64,000 bases of DNA from Hyphomicrobiales bacterium (GTDB taxonomy: Bacteria > Pseudomonadota > Alphaproteobacteria > Rhizobiales > Rhizobiaceae), in contig UBXV01000002.1 in NCBI GenBank assembly GCA_900469625.1, forward strand, positions 1-64,000. The letters run 5' to 3'. Below the pieces are notes generated by a model that worked only from the letters and a program-made list of their open reading frames with translations, ran no database searches and was not told the origin of the DNA. This document shows positions 7,883 to 16,094 of this stretch, piece by piece (within the stretch, counting starts at the first letter, position 1; each line of letters opens with the position of its first letter). A program made the position numbers and the translations under genes.

Positions 7883-9469
7883 ATGCAGCTCAAGCACGAA
7901 ACCGGCGCGCCGCCTCAGGGCGGCGAAACCCCCAAGGCCGCTCTGCCCTATCTGGAAATTCGCGATGTCCAGAAGAGCTTCGGCGGTGTTCGCGCGCTGA
8001 AGGGCGTCAGCCTTTCGATCGAACCCGGGCAGATTTATCACCTGATGGGCGAGAACGGCTGCGGCAAGAGCACGCTCATCAAGATCATTTCCGGCGCGCA
8101 GCCGGCTGATTCAGGCGAGCTGCTGATCGATGGCAAGCCGGTCGGCCACCTGACGCCCGTCGCGGCGCTGGCGGCCGGGATCGAGACCGTCTACCAGGAT
8201 TTTTCGCTGCTGCCGAACCTGTCGGTCGCCGAAAATGTCGGATTGACGCAGCAGGTGGTCGCGGCCTCCGGCAGGCTTGCCCGACGACTTGATCTCACAC
8301 AGATGCGCGCGACGGCTGAGCGGGCGCTCGCCGCCGTCAACCTGCCGACGAGCCGCGCCTTCCTGGCGACGCGCACGGATGAATTGCCGATGGCGACGCG
8401 CCAGCTTATCGCCATCGCCCGCGCCATCGCGTCCGATGCCCGCCTCGTCATCATGGACGAGCCGACGACAGCCCTGACCAAACACGAAGTCGACAATCTG
8501 ATCGGCATCGTCGGTCGCCTGCGCGCCAAGGGCGTCGCGGTGCTGTTCGTCACCCACAAGCTTGACGAGTGCAAGGAGATCGGCGGCCGCGCTGTCATCA
8601 TGCGCGACGGGCAGAAGGTCGCCGAATGCGACATTGCCGATCACACCAAGGCCGAACTCGGCTTCTGGATGACTGGCAAGGTTCTCGACGAGGCGCGCTA
8701 TCGCGCCCAGCCGAAGTTCGGCGAGGGTCTGCTTTCGGTCGATGGCCTGTCGCTGAAGGATGCGTTCGCCAACGTCTCGTTTTCGATGCGGCGCGGCGAG
8801 ATCGTCGGCATCACCGGACTGCTGGATTCCGGCCGCAATGAACTCGCCCGTGCCATTGCCGGCGTCGTTCCGGCCGATGCGGGCCGCATCCGCCTCGACG
8901 GCAAGGATGTGACGCCCCGCAAGCCGGCCGACGCGATTGATGCCGGCATCGGCTATGTTCCGGAGGATCGACTTTCGGAAGGTCTCTTTCTCGAAAAGCC
9001 GATCGAGGAAAATATCGTCGTGCCGGTGCTGGACCGCCTGCGCGGTGCCTTCGGCATCCTCGATGGCAGGCGCAGCCGCGATCTGGCCAAGCGCTCGGTC
9101 GAAGACTTGCAGGTGGTCACGCCCGATGTCGCCAACCCGGTGCAGTCGCTGTCCGGCGGCAACCAGCAGCGCGTGCTCATAGGCCGCTGGCTGACCATCA
9201 ACCCCAAGCTTCTGGTGCTGCACGGCCCGACGGTCGGCGTCGATGTCGGATCGAAGGACACGATCTACCGGATCATCCAGCGCCTCGCCGACGAAGGCAT
9301 GGGCGTCATCATCATCAGCGACGACCTGCTGGAGCTGCTGCAGAACTGCGATCGGATCATGGTGATGCGCAAGGGCGAGGTGGTTGAACGCTTCGAGGCC
9401 GAAACGCTGAAGGAAGAGGCGCTCTATCGCGCCCTGGTGGAAGAAACGACTGCGAGGACCGCGCAATGA
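7883..9469 (+). CDS. Sugar ABC transporter, double ATPase subunit (CUT2)
   Basis: The 528-aa protein has two fused nucleotide-binding domains. The N-terminal one has Walker A GENGCGKST (about 56-64) and Walker B LVIMDEPT, with a degenerate signature (LPMATRQL). The C-terminal one has the usual degenerate P-loop (GLLDSGRNEL) and an intact LSGGNQQ signature. Its Walker B reads LLVLHGPT, so both acidic residues of DEPT are replaced. ATP hydrolysis is therefore expected only at the site built on the N-terminal Walker motifs with the C-terminal LSGGNQQ. It energises the two permeases in this operon. The stop overlaps the next start (ATGA), indicating translational coupling. Confidence 0.9.
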   Translation: MQLKHETGAPPQGGETPKAALPYLEIRDVQKSFGGVRALKGVSLSIEPGQIYHLMGENGCGKSTLIKIISGAQPADSGELLIDGKPVGHLTPVAALAAGIETVYQDFSLLPNLSVAENVGLTQQVVAASGRLARRLDLTQMRATAERALAAVNLPTSRAFLATRTDELPMATRQLIAIARAIASDARLVIMDEPTTALTKHEVDNLIGIVGRLRAKGVAVLFVTHKLDECKEIGGRAVIMRDGQKVAECDIADHTKAELGFWMTGKVLDEARYRAQPKFGEGLLSVDGLSLKDAFANVSFSMRRGEIVGITGLLDSGRNELARAIAGVVPADAGRIRLDGKDVTPRKPADAIDAGIGYVPEDRLSEGLFLEKPIEENIVVPVLDRLRGAFGILDGRRSRDLAKRSVEDLQVVTPDVANPVQSLSGGNQQRVLIGRWLTINPKLLVLHGPTVGVDVGSKDTIYRIIQRLADEGMGVIIISDDLLELLQNCDRIMVMRKGEVVERFEAETLKEEALYRALVEETTARTAQ

Positions 9470-10500
9470 CGGACACGACCTTCAACGGGGCAACACCTGA
9501 CGGCAATGATAAGGCGTCGCTTGGATCGGCGTGGCGTTGGCTGCTGCGGCATCCGCCGGTGGTGACCTTCTCGCTGATCGTGCTCGTCTGCCTGGTGGTC
9601 GGCGCGATCAACACGGATTTCTGGCAGGTGTCGAACCTGTTCGACATCCTGCGTGCCTCCGTCGTGCGAGGGCTCTTCGCGCTCGGCGTGCTGGTGGTTC
9701 TCGCCTCCGGTGGCATCGACGTTTCCTTTACCGCCATCGCCGCCTTCGTCATGTACACGGTGACGATGCTGGTGACCAATCTGCTGCCGGGACTGCCGAT
9801 GCCGGTGATCCTGCTGGTGGCGGCCGCCGGCGGCGCCTGCTTCGGCGCGCTCAACGGCCTGCTTGTCCATACGCTCCGTGCGCCGTCGCTGATCGTGACG
9901 ATCGGCACGCAATACGTCATTCGCAGCTTCCTGCTGACCTTCGTCGGCACGGCTCTCTTCATGAACATTCCGGGCTCGATGGAGGCGTTCGGCAAGCTGG
10001 CACTGTTCACACACCAAAGCGCCAACGGCTCGATCTCGGTGTTACCCGCCTTCGTGCTTGTGCTTGCAGTCGCGGCCGTTGTCACCTGGTGGATCCTCGA
10101 GCGCACGCTGATCGGGCGGGCGGTCTATGCCGTCGGCGGCAATGCCGGCATTGCCGAGCGTCTCGGCTACAATCTGCGCACCGTGCACATTTTCGTCTTT
10201 GCCTATGCGGGTCTGCTCGCGGGCATCGCCGGGATCATGCATGTCGCCAGCAACCGGCTTGCCAATCCGTTCGACCTTGCCGGCACCGAGCTCGAGATCA
10301 TCGCCGCGGTGGTACTCGGCGGCGCCCGCATCACCGGCGGCTCCGGCAGCGTGATCGGAACGCTGCTCGGCGTGGTGCTGATCACGCTGGTCAGCAACGT
10401 CCTCATCCTCGTCGGAATTCCGAGCACCTGGCAGCTCGCCATCATCGGCGTCTTCATCGTTCTCGCCGGCACCGTCTTCTCGCTTCGCGCAAGAAGCTAG
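9466..10500 (+). CDS. Second sugar ABC transporter permease (CUT2)
   Basis: The 344-aa inner-membrane protein starts with a 25-residue cytoplasmic tail and has about 8-10 membrane segments. The ALGVLVVLASGGIDVSFTAI segment and the ATPase-contact loop VGGNAGIAERLGY are diagnostic of RbsC-like permeases. With the 5620-6606 product it would form a heterodimeric channel, a layout common in rhizobial CUT2 systems. The start overlaps the ATPase stop by 4 nt. A 54-nt gap leads to the kinase gene, so the five genes are probably one transcript. Confidence 0.88.
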   Translation: MTDTTFNGATPDGNDKASLGSAWRWLLRHPPVVTFSLIVLVCLVVGAINTDFWQVSNLFDILRASVVRGLFALGVLVVLASGGIDVSFTAIAAFVMYTVTMLVTNLLPGLPMPVILLVAAAGGACFGALNGLLVHTLRAPSLIVTIGTQYVIRSFLLTFVGTALFMNIPGSMEAFGKLALFTHQSANGSISVLPAFVLVLAVAAVVTWWILERTLIGRAVYAVGGNAGIAERLGYNLRTVHIFVFAYAGLLAGIAGIMHVASNRLANPFDLAGTELEIIAAVVLGGARITGGSGSVIGTLLGVVLITLVSNVLILVGIPSTWQLAIIGVFIVLAGTVFSLRARS

Positions 10501-10554
10501 GGGCGTTCGGCAATCATCCAGCGGTTACCAATTCAGCAGGGAAGGTTCAAGTGC

Positions 10555-11502
10555 ATGGCGCACGACGTATCTGTAATCGGACTGTACATTCTTGATATTC
10601 TCGGCCGGCCGGTGGACCGGATCCCGTCCGGCGGCAATGTCGAATTCATCGACGAGATCCGCCTGACGGTCGCGGGCACCGCCGGCGGCACGGTCGTGGA
10701 CCTTGCCAAGCTCGGGCTGAACTGCCTGGCGGTCGGTGCGGTCGGAGACGATGAGAAGGCAGACTTCGTGCTCGCCACGCTCGACCGCTTCGGCGTCGAC
10801 ACCTCGCAGATGCAGCGCATTGCCGGCGTGCCGACGTCGGCCAGCATTCTCAACATTCGCCGCAATGGCGAACGGCCGGCGCTGCATGTGCGCGGCGCCT
10901 CGGGGCATTTCGAGGTCCCGGCCGACGCGCGCGAGCGAGTGCTTGCACCGCCGATCGTCCATCTCGGCGGTACGGGGCTGCTCGACCGCATGGATGGCGA
11001 ACCGAGCCGCGTTCTGCTGGAGGAGGCCAAGCGCTTCGGCCGGACGACGACCTTCGATCTCTTGGGCGCCAACGACAAGACGCTGTCGCTGATCCGGCCG
11101 CTCTTCCCCTTTATCGACTACTTCATGCCGTCGGTCGAAGAAGCGATGTTGATCTCCGGTCAGAAGAGTGCCGAGGACGCCGGCCGCTTCTTTGCCGATC
11201 TCGGCGTCAAGCACTGCATCTTCACGCTCGGCGGCGATGGTGTGTGCTTCCTCGATGCGGATGGCAAGAGCCTTAGACTGCCGGCCTTCGAGATCGACGT
11301 CGTCGACACCACCGGCTGCGGCGATGCCTTCAACGCCGGCTTCATCGCCGGGTTGCATCATCGCATGGAGACGGAGACCGCCTTGCGGTTCGCCCAGGCG
11401 TCGGCAGCACTCGTGGCGACGGGCCTGGGGTCTGATGCCGGGATCACCTCGTTCGACGCGACCTGGGATTTCATGAACAAGGCCCGTGTGAAGGCCAGCT
11501 GA
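10555..11502 (+). CDS. PfkB-family sugar kinase
   Basis: The 315-aa cytoplasmic kinase has the ribokinase fold. The N-terminal glycine pair (AGTAGGTVVDLAKLG) corresponds to PfkB signature 1, and DTTGCGDAFNAGF near residue 247 is signature 2, with the catalytic base Asp in GCGD. The start ATG has GGGAAGG 8 nt upstream. As last gene of the transporter operon it probably phosphorylates the imported sugar or its ketose isomer. That would make the substrate for the aldolase domain encoded at 12999-15047. No isomerase gene is present, so the import product may already be a ketose. Confidence 0.88.
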   Translation: MAHDVSVIGLYILDILGRPVDRIPSGGNVEFIDEIRLTVAGTAGGTVVDLAKLGLNCLAVGAVGDDEKADFVLATLDRFGVDTSQMQRIAGVPTSASILNIRRNGERPALHVRGASGHFEVPADARERVLAPPIVHLGGTGLLDRMDGEPSRVLLEEAKRFGRTTTFDLLGANDKTLSLIRPLFPFIDYFMPSVEEAMLISGQKSAEDAGRFFADLGVKHCIFTLGGDGVCFLDADGKSLRLPAFEIDVVDTTGCGDAFNAGFIAGLHHRMETETALRFAQASAALVATGLGSDAGITSFDATWDFMNKARVKAS

Positions 11503-11558
11503 CGCCGGTTGGCGCACGGACCAACTGTTGCCCGATACGCCAACGGGCAACAGATCCA

Positions 11559-12539
11559 CTATCGCAGCAGCATCTCCGCCGTGGCGATGTCGGTGACAAG
11601 GTGCGTGGCATAGCCACCCTTCAACGTTGCGTGGATCGCCGTCAGCTTGCTGGCGCCGCCGGCGACGCACAGGCGCCGCGGCACCTGGCTCAATTCGTTC
11701 AGTTCGATGCCGACCATGCGGTTGTCGAGGTCGCCGCGCACCGGCCGCCCTTCGGCGTCGATGAAGCGGCAGATCAGCACGCCCACGGCACCGCCGGCCT
11801 GATAGGCGTCGATGTCTTCCTGGCCGGTGATGTTGGCCGAGCGGATCAGCGTCTCGGGGCCGATGTCGCCGACGCCGAAGAGGATGATGTTGGAGGAGTG
11901 GATGAGCTCGAACTGCTTGACCAGCACCTGCTCGGCCAGAAGCGCCTGCTTCAGCTCCGGCGTCGACAGCAGGGCGGGGGCGAGGAGGTTGATGCAGCGC
12001 GCGTGAATGCGGCGCGACATCAGCGAGGTGCAGAATTCAGGCGCGAAATCCGGATTGGCGATAGAGCTTCCGGAGACCTGCACCACCGTCAGGCCTTCCA
12101 CAGGCTCGGGCAGCGAGATGCTGTCGGCGACGGCCAGCACCGTGCGGCCCCAGGCAACACCGATCGTGTCGCCCGGCTGCACCATGTCGGCAAGCAGGCG
12201 CGCGCCGGCCTCTCCGAGCCGCTGCACCGGGTCGCCGCTGGTAAGGGCGGGGATGACCAGCGCGCCTTCGAGGCCGAACTTGTTCTTCAGGCGGCGTGCG
12301 ATGCCGGTGCGGACGCCGACTTCGGTGTTGAGGCGAATATTGACCAGGCCACGCTCGCGCGCCTCCTGCAGGTAATTGACGATCGTCGCCCTGGAGACGC
12401 CGAGCATCTTGGCGATCTCGCTCTGGGTCAGCTGGTCGACGTAATAGAGCCACGCGGCCCAGACGACGCCGTCGTCGAATTCCGCGGGCAGGACTATGCC
12501 TTCGCCGACTGCCCGGTTTCCCCGCGCGGTATCCATCAT
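11559..12539 (-). CDS. SorC/DeoR-type sugar-binding transcriptional regulator
   Basis: The 326-aa protein has an N-terminal helix-turn-helix (about 25-65; LTQSEIAKMLGVSRATIVNY) followed by the SorC sugar-binding domain, which is related to ribose-5-phosphate isomerase and binds phosphorylated sugars as inducers (IGVAWGRTVLAVAD, GVGDIGPE). The start is the ATG at 12539, with AGGGGAG just upstream. An extended frame to 12830 has no such support. It converges on the kinase gene (56 nt) and diverges from the aldolase gene. I infer that it controls both halves of the locus through the elements at 5446-5479 and 12615-12648. Confidence 0.87.
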   Translation of the reverse strand: MMDTARGNRAVGEGIVLPAEFDDGVVWAAWLYYVDQLTQSEIAKMLGVSRATIVNYLQEARERGLVNIRLNTEVGVRTGIARRLKNKFGLEGALVIPALTSGDPVQRLGEAGARLLADMVQPGDTIGVAWGRTVLAVADSISLPEPVEGLTVVQVSGSSIANPDFAPEFCTSLMSRRIHARCINLLAPALLSTPELKQALLAEQVLVKQFELIHSSNIILFGVGDIGPETLIRSANITGQEDIDAYQAGGAVGVLICRFIDAEGRPVRGDLDNRMVGIELNELSQVPRRLCVAGGASKLTAIHATLKGGYATHLVTDIATAEMLLR

Positions 12540-12998
12540 CACCTGCTCCCCTGGATTGTCATGGTTTCTCCTGAAGCGGAAAAAGTGTCCGCCGTCAAAC
12601 AAATTTGCCATCCGTGTTGACACATGACACCACATGGTGGCAATTGTCTCGACAATGATTTTGGGAGGCGCCGAGATGCAATGGACGACTATAGGCGCGT
12701 GCAGGCGGGTTGGAAACGAACCCGTGGGCCGAGACCGGCGTGCTGACCTTCGTGCCATTGCAACGAGGCTGCGGCCCGCTCCCGACATGGATTGTAGTTT
12801 CAGGGGCGCGCAGCCCCGAACCGGTGACACAGACGCGGGTCTCGGCCTGCACTCGATCGACGGATAGTGGTGCGTCCTGACGGAGTGGGCGGCACGGTCT
12901 GAGTGTTGCGCGCAGACCGATCGGGGATGGCCGACGACAGGACTTGAATTGAACCCCCCAAGGAAACGCTGCCAAGCGCGGGAAGACAGGAGCCTTTG
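12540..12998. other. Divergent promoter region of the regulator and the aldolase fusion
   Basis: The 459 bp hold copy B of the shared element (12615-12648) and an overlapping inverted repeat ATTGTC-TC-GACAAT (12643-12656). If transcription of the aldolase starts near the element, the leader is about 350 nt. I see no supported peptide gene in it and no convincing riboswitch. Confidence 0.55.
12615..12648. promoter_or_regulatory. Putative operator/promoter, copy B, regulator/aldolase intergenic region
   Basis: The 34-bp element matches copy A (5446-5479) at 23 of 34 positions. The first eight bases (TGTTGACA) are identical, as are TGGCAA and the terminal TGTC. The divergent centre shows that it is not a recent duplication of the whole segment. 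Its right end overlaps the repeat ATTGTC-TC-GACAAT. It lies about 75 bp upstream of the regulator start, which suits autoregulation. Confidence 0.6.
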
Positions 12999-15047
12999 AT
13001 GAAATCCAGATGGTCAGAAACCGAATTCGCCCGGGTCGTCGACACCTATGTCAATGCCGGCGTCAACCGCGACCTTGCGATCCGCACCTATACGACCCGT
13101 CTTCTCGGCTGCGACCCGGAGCTGGTGCTGCATGGCGGCGGGAATACCTCGGTCAAGACCACCTTTACCGAGATGGATGGTTCCGAGGTCGCCGTGCTCT
13201 GCGTCAAGGGCAGCGGCTGGGACATGGGCACGATCGAACCGGCGGGCCTGCCCGCTGTCCGGCTCGAGCCGCTTCAGGCCATGGTCAAGTTTCCTGAGCT
13301 GAGCGACGACGACATGGTGATGCTGCAGCGTCGGTTGCTCATCGATCCCGCAGCGCCGAACCCCTCGGTCGAAGCGATCCTGCACGCCAACCTGCCGTTC
13401 CGCCACATCGACCACACCCATGCCAATGCGATCGTGTCTCTGACCAACCAGTCGCATGGCGAGGATCTGGTGCGCGAGCTGTTCCCGGATTCGATCATTG
13501 TCCCCTATGTGATGCCCGGCTTCGATCTCGCCAAGGCCTGCGACGCGGCGTTCCGCGCCGATCCGGGCGCTGATGGCATGATCCTCTTGAAGCACGGCAT
13601 CTTCACCTGGTCGGAAGATCCGCGCGAATCCTATGAAAAGATGATTGCCGCCATCGACAAGGCCGAACGTCGCATCGCACGCGGCAACCCGCGTCCGTTT
13701 GCCGTCGTCAAGCCGTCAGCGCCGCTCGCAACGGCCGCCGAAATCGCGCCGGTCCTGCGTGGCGCGATCGCCATCGACAGCGGCGTCGAAGGCTGCCCGC
13801 GCCGCTTTGTGCTTGAGCATCGCTCAGGTCCCGAGGTCCTCGACTTCTGCAATGCCGAAAATGTTGCTGACCTGGTGCATCGCGGCAATGCGACACCTGA
13901 ACACGTCATCCACATCAAGCGCTTCGGCGTGGCGCTGCCGGCCCCCGTTGCCGGCGACATGGCGGCCTGGGCCGATAAGGTGCGCGCCGCCGTCGCCGCC
14001 TACAACGACGAGTACCGCGCCTATTTCGAGCGCAACAACGCCCGCGTCGGCGGCATCAAGCGCATGCTCGATCCGATGCCGCGGGTCTTTTACGTGGCAG
14101 GTGTCGGCCTGTTTGCCGCCGGTCCGTCGAAGAAGGCCGCCCGTGTCGGCGCCGATGTTGCCGAGGCGACGATCGCCGTCATCCGCAATGCCGAGGGTAT
14201 CGAGAGCTTCGAGGCGCTGTCGGAGGAGGATCTGTTCGACATCGAATACTGGTCGCTGGAACAGGTGAAGCTGACGAAGCAGGCGGAAAAGCCGCTCAGC
14301 CGGCAGGTTGCCGTCGTCACCGGCGGCGCCGGTGGCCTGGGGCTCGCGATCGCCGAGGCGTTGCACGCCGAGGGTGCTGAAATCGCCCTGCTCGACCTTG
14401 CGGAGGATGCCCTGAAAAAGGAATCCGCTCGTCTCGGCGGCATCGGCCTCGTCTGCGATGTGACCAGGCCGGAGGCGGTCGACGCGGCGCTTGCCGATGT
14501 CGCCAGGCATTTCGGCGGCGTCGACATCGTCATCTCGAATGCGGGTGCCGCCTTCCAGGGCGCTCTGCTGGATGTATCCGAGGACGTTTTCCAGAAAGCC
14601 TTCGCACTGAATTTCTGGGGGCACCACTACATCGCCCGCAGCGCCGTCAGGATCATGAAAGCGCAGAAAACCGGCGGCGCGCTGGTCTTCAACGTCTCCA
14701 AGCAGGCGGTCAATCCCGGCCCCGACTTCGGTCCCTACGGAACGTCGAAGGCGGCACTGATGGCGCTGATGCGCCAATACGCCGTCGAACATGGCGCCGA
14801 CGGCATCACGTCGAACGCCGTCAATGCCGATCGCATCCGCACCGGGCTGATGACCGACCAGATGATCGAGGAGCGCAGCCAGGCGCGCGGCATTTCACCC
14901 GAGAGCTACATGCGGGGCAACCTGGTCAAGCGCGAAGTCACGGCCCGTGATGTCGCAGCCGCCTTCGTCCACCTCGCAAAGGCGCGCACCAGCACCGGCG
15001 CGGTGCTGACCGTCGACGGCGGCAATGTCGCCGCGATGATGCGCTGA
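12999..15047 (+). CDS. Bifunctional class II sugar-phosphate aldolase/short-chain dehydrogenase
   Basis: The 682-aa fusion has an N-terminal class II aldolase/adducin-like domain (about 1-410) with the phosphate-binding HGGGNTSVK, the zinc ligands in HTHANAI and a further His in LLKHGIF. The C-terminal Rossmann SDR domain (about 430-682) has TGGAGGLG, ISNAG, a catalytic Ser in NVSK and the YGTSK pair. The architecture is that of RhaD-type rhamnulose-1-phosphate aldolase/alcohol dehydrogenases. It should split a ketose 1-phosphate into DHAP and an aldehyde, and the SDR part would then oxidise or reduce the aldehyde. The ATG at 12999 (ACAGGAG upstream) is preferred over a TTG one codon earlier. 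No rhamnose isomerase is nearby, so the sugar is unproven. Confidence 0.85.
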   Translation: MKSRWSETEFARVVDTYVNAGVNRDLAIRTYTTRLLGCDPELVLHGGGNTSVKTTFTEMDGSEVAVLCVKGSGWDMGTIEPAGLPAVRLEPLQAMVKFPELSDDDMVMLQRRLLIDPAAPNPSVEAILHANLPFRHIDHTHANAIVSLTNQSHGEDLVRELFPDSIIVPYVMPGFDLAKACDAAFRADPGADGMILLKHGIFTWSEDPRESYEKMIAAIDKAERRIARGNPRPFAVVKPSAPLATAAEIAPVLRGAIAIDSGVEGCPRRFVLEHRSGPEVLDFCNAENVADLVHRGNATPEHVIHIKRFGVALPAPVAGDMAAWADKVRAAVAAYNDEYRAYFERNNARVGGIKRMLDPMPRVFYVAGVGLFAAGPSKKAARVGADVAEATIAVIRNAEGIESFEALSEEDLFDIEYWSLEQVKLTKQAEKPLSRQVAVVTGGAGGLGLAIAEALHAEGAEIALLDLAEDALKKESARLGGIGLVCDVTRPEAVDAALADVARHFGGVDIVISNAGAAFQGALLDVSEDVFQKAFALNFWGHHYIARSAVRIMKAQKTGGALVFNVSKQAVNPGPDFGPYGTSKAALMALMRQYAVEHGADGITSNAVNADRIRTGLMTDQMIEERSQARGISPESYMRGNLVKREVTARDVAAAFVHLAKARTSTGAVLTVDGGNVAAMMR

Positions 15048-15084
15048 GTTTCTCCCGCCGGCGCGCGCGCCCGGCACGAAAACG

Positions 15085-15122
15085 GCCCAACCCCGCGACG
15101 CCAAACGTTGGCGGGGTTGGGC
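15085..15122 (+). terminator. Hairpin terminator after the aldolase fusion
   Basis: A perfect 12-bp stem (15085-15096 with 15111-15122) encloses a 14-nt loop. An alternative inner stem, CGCCAA with TTGGCG, competes for part of the same bases. No T tract follows, so termination strength is uncertain. Confidence 0.6.
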
Positions 15123-15341
15123 AAGACCCAACTTCGACAGACGCGGCTCGCCACACCATCCCAATGTTCCGGGCGCCGGCAGTCACCAGGGGAACAAGGA
15201 TCCATGCACGGCTTGCAGGGGTGGGCTGAGGTCTTGGCGCTACTGCCGGAGCGGGTGTTGGCCTATATTCCTCTCATCGAAGCGAACGAAGCGCCAAGGA
15301 CTGGCAGCTGAGCTTCGAAAGCCCAAGGAAAGGGGATCATC

Positions 15342-15488
15342 ATGAACGTAGCACGCTCTTTCAACAACTGGCGCAAGTACCGGCAGACGGTCTCCGAACT
15401 CGGCCGCATGTCTTCGCGCGAACTGCGCGACCTCGGCATTGAGCGCGCCGACATCCCGGCGATCGCCCGGGCCGCTTTCGGTCGCTAA
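15342..15488 (+). CDS. DUF1127 small protein
   Basis: The 48-residue basic protein has the family core (NNWRKYRQTVSELGRM, then SSRELRDLGIERADI), a single DUF1127 motif of about 40 residues. It starts 10 nt after AAGGAAAGGGG and is closed by a strong terminator, so it is a complete monocistronic unit. DUF1127 proteins in Rhizobiaceae and relatives are RNA-binding or regulatory small proteins affecting phosphate, carbon or sRNA turnover. Which role this copy has cannot be told. Confidence 0.88.
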   Translation: MNVARSFNNWRKYRQTVSELGRMSSRELRDLGIERADIPAIARAAFGR

Positions 15489-15515
15489 CCGCGGCTGAGA
15501 CGACTAAGTTTCATA

Positions 15516-15546
15516 AAACGCCCGCTCGGAAACGAGCGGGCGTTTT
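15516..15546 (+). terminator. Rho-independent terminator of the DUF1127 gene
   Basis: A 13-bp stem (15516-15528 with 15533-15545) is capped by a GAAA tetraloop and continues into TTTTTG. It begins 27 nt after the stop codon. Confidence 0.9.
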
Positions 15547-15596
15547 TGTTCGTACCTTGAGCGTTCGCAACGAGTGCGCGCCGGGCGACGGCGCGG

Positions 15597-15851
15597 TTAC
15601 ATGGCGTCCATGCCCTTGACCGCGTTGCTCAGATGCGACTTGCATTTTTCCATGTCGTTGGCCGCCATGGCGTCCTTTGCCATTGCAAGCTCCTTTGTCG
15701 CCTCGATCTTCTTGGCGCCATCCGGGATTGCGCCCACATCCGTTTCGAGCTTCATCAGCGACGCCTCGTCGCAGACGACGTCGGCTTGCGAAAAGGCGGG
15801 TGTCGCCAGACCGAGCACCATGGCGGCTGCGCATAAGAACTTGCCTTGCAT
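15597..15851 (-). CDS. Small exported protein of unknown function
   Basis: The 84-aa protein has a clear signal peptide (MQGKFLCAAAMVLGLATPAF, cleaved near FSQA). The mature part of about 62 residues is mostly helical and holds two cysteines (VVCDEAS, MEKCKSH) that could form a periplasmic disulfide. I do not recognise a named family. A GGAGG 8 nt upstream of the ATG supports the start. A GGAAC-N16-CGTT promoter lies 55-79 bp upstream, placing the gene in the probable general stress regulon. Confidence 0.75.
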   Translation of the reverse strand: MQGKFLCAAAMVLGLATPAFSQADVVCDEASLMKLETDVGAIPDGAKKIEATKELAMAKDAMAANDMEKCKSHLSNAVKGMDAM

Positions 15852-15905
15852 TGGGGTATCCTCCGTGGCCGCCTGGCGGAATTGCCGGCATTGGCCTCGT
15901 CACTC

Positions 15906-15930
15906 AACGCGCGAGAAATGGCTCTGTTCC
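15906..15930 (-). promoter_or_regulatory. EcfG/RpoE2-type general stress promoter
   Basis: On the minus strand GGAAC (15930-15926) is followed after exactly 16 nt by CGTT (15909-15906). This is the known alphaproteobacterial EcfG consensus. It points to the small exported protein gene that starts at 15851. The same motif with the same spacing occurs at 20901-20925. Confidence 0.65.
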
Positions 15931-16094
15931 CGATGTAAGGCAGGATCCGATCGTCATTCATGACTTACGGTGAGGTGGCCGCGTGGCGGGGCCGCGTTCA
16001 AGAATGCCGGCGTGATGGGGGCCCGGCGTGGAGCCGTGGCGTCGGCAAGGTCCGAACCGTTGGGCAGCTTGACTGGGCCGACGGAATGCCTGCC

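Noticed and set aside
12643-12656. ATTGTC-TC-GACAAT as the sole SorC operator
   Set aside because: It occurs only once and overlaps the shared 34-bp element; the repeated element is the better candidate.
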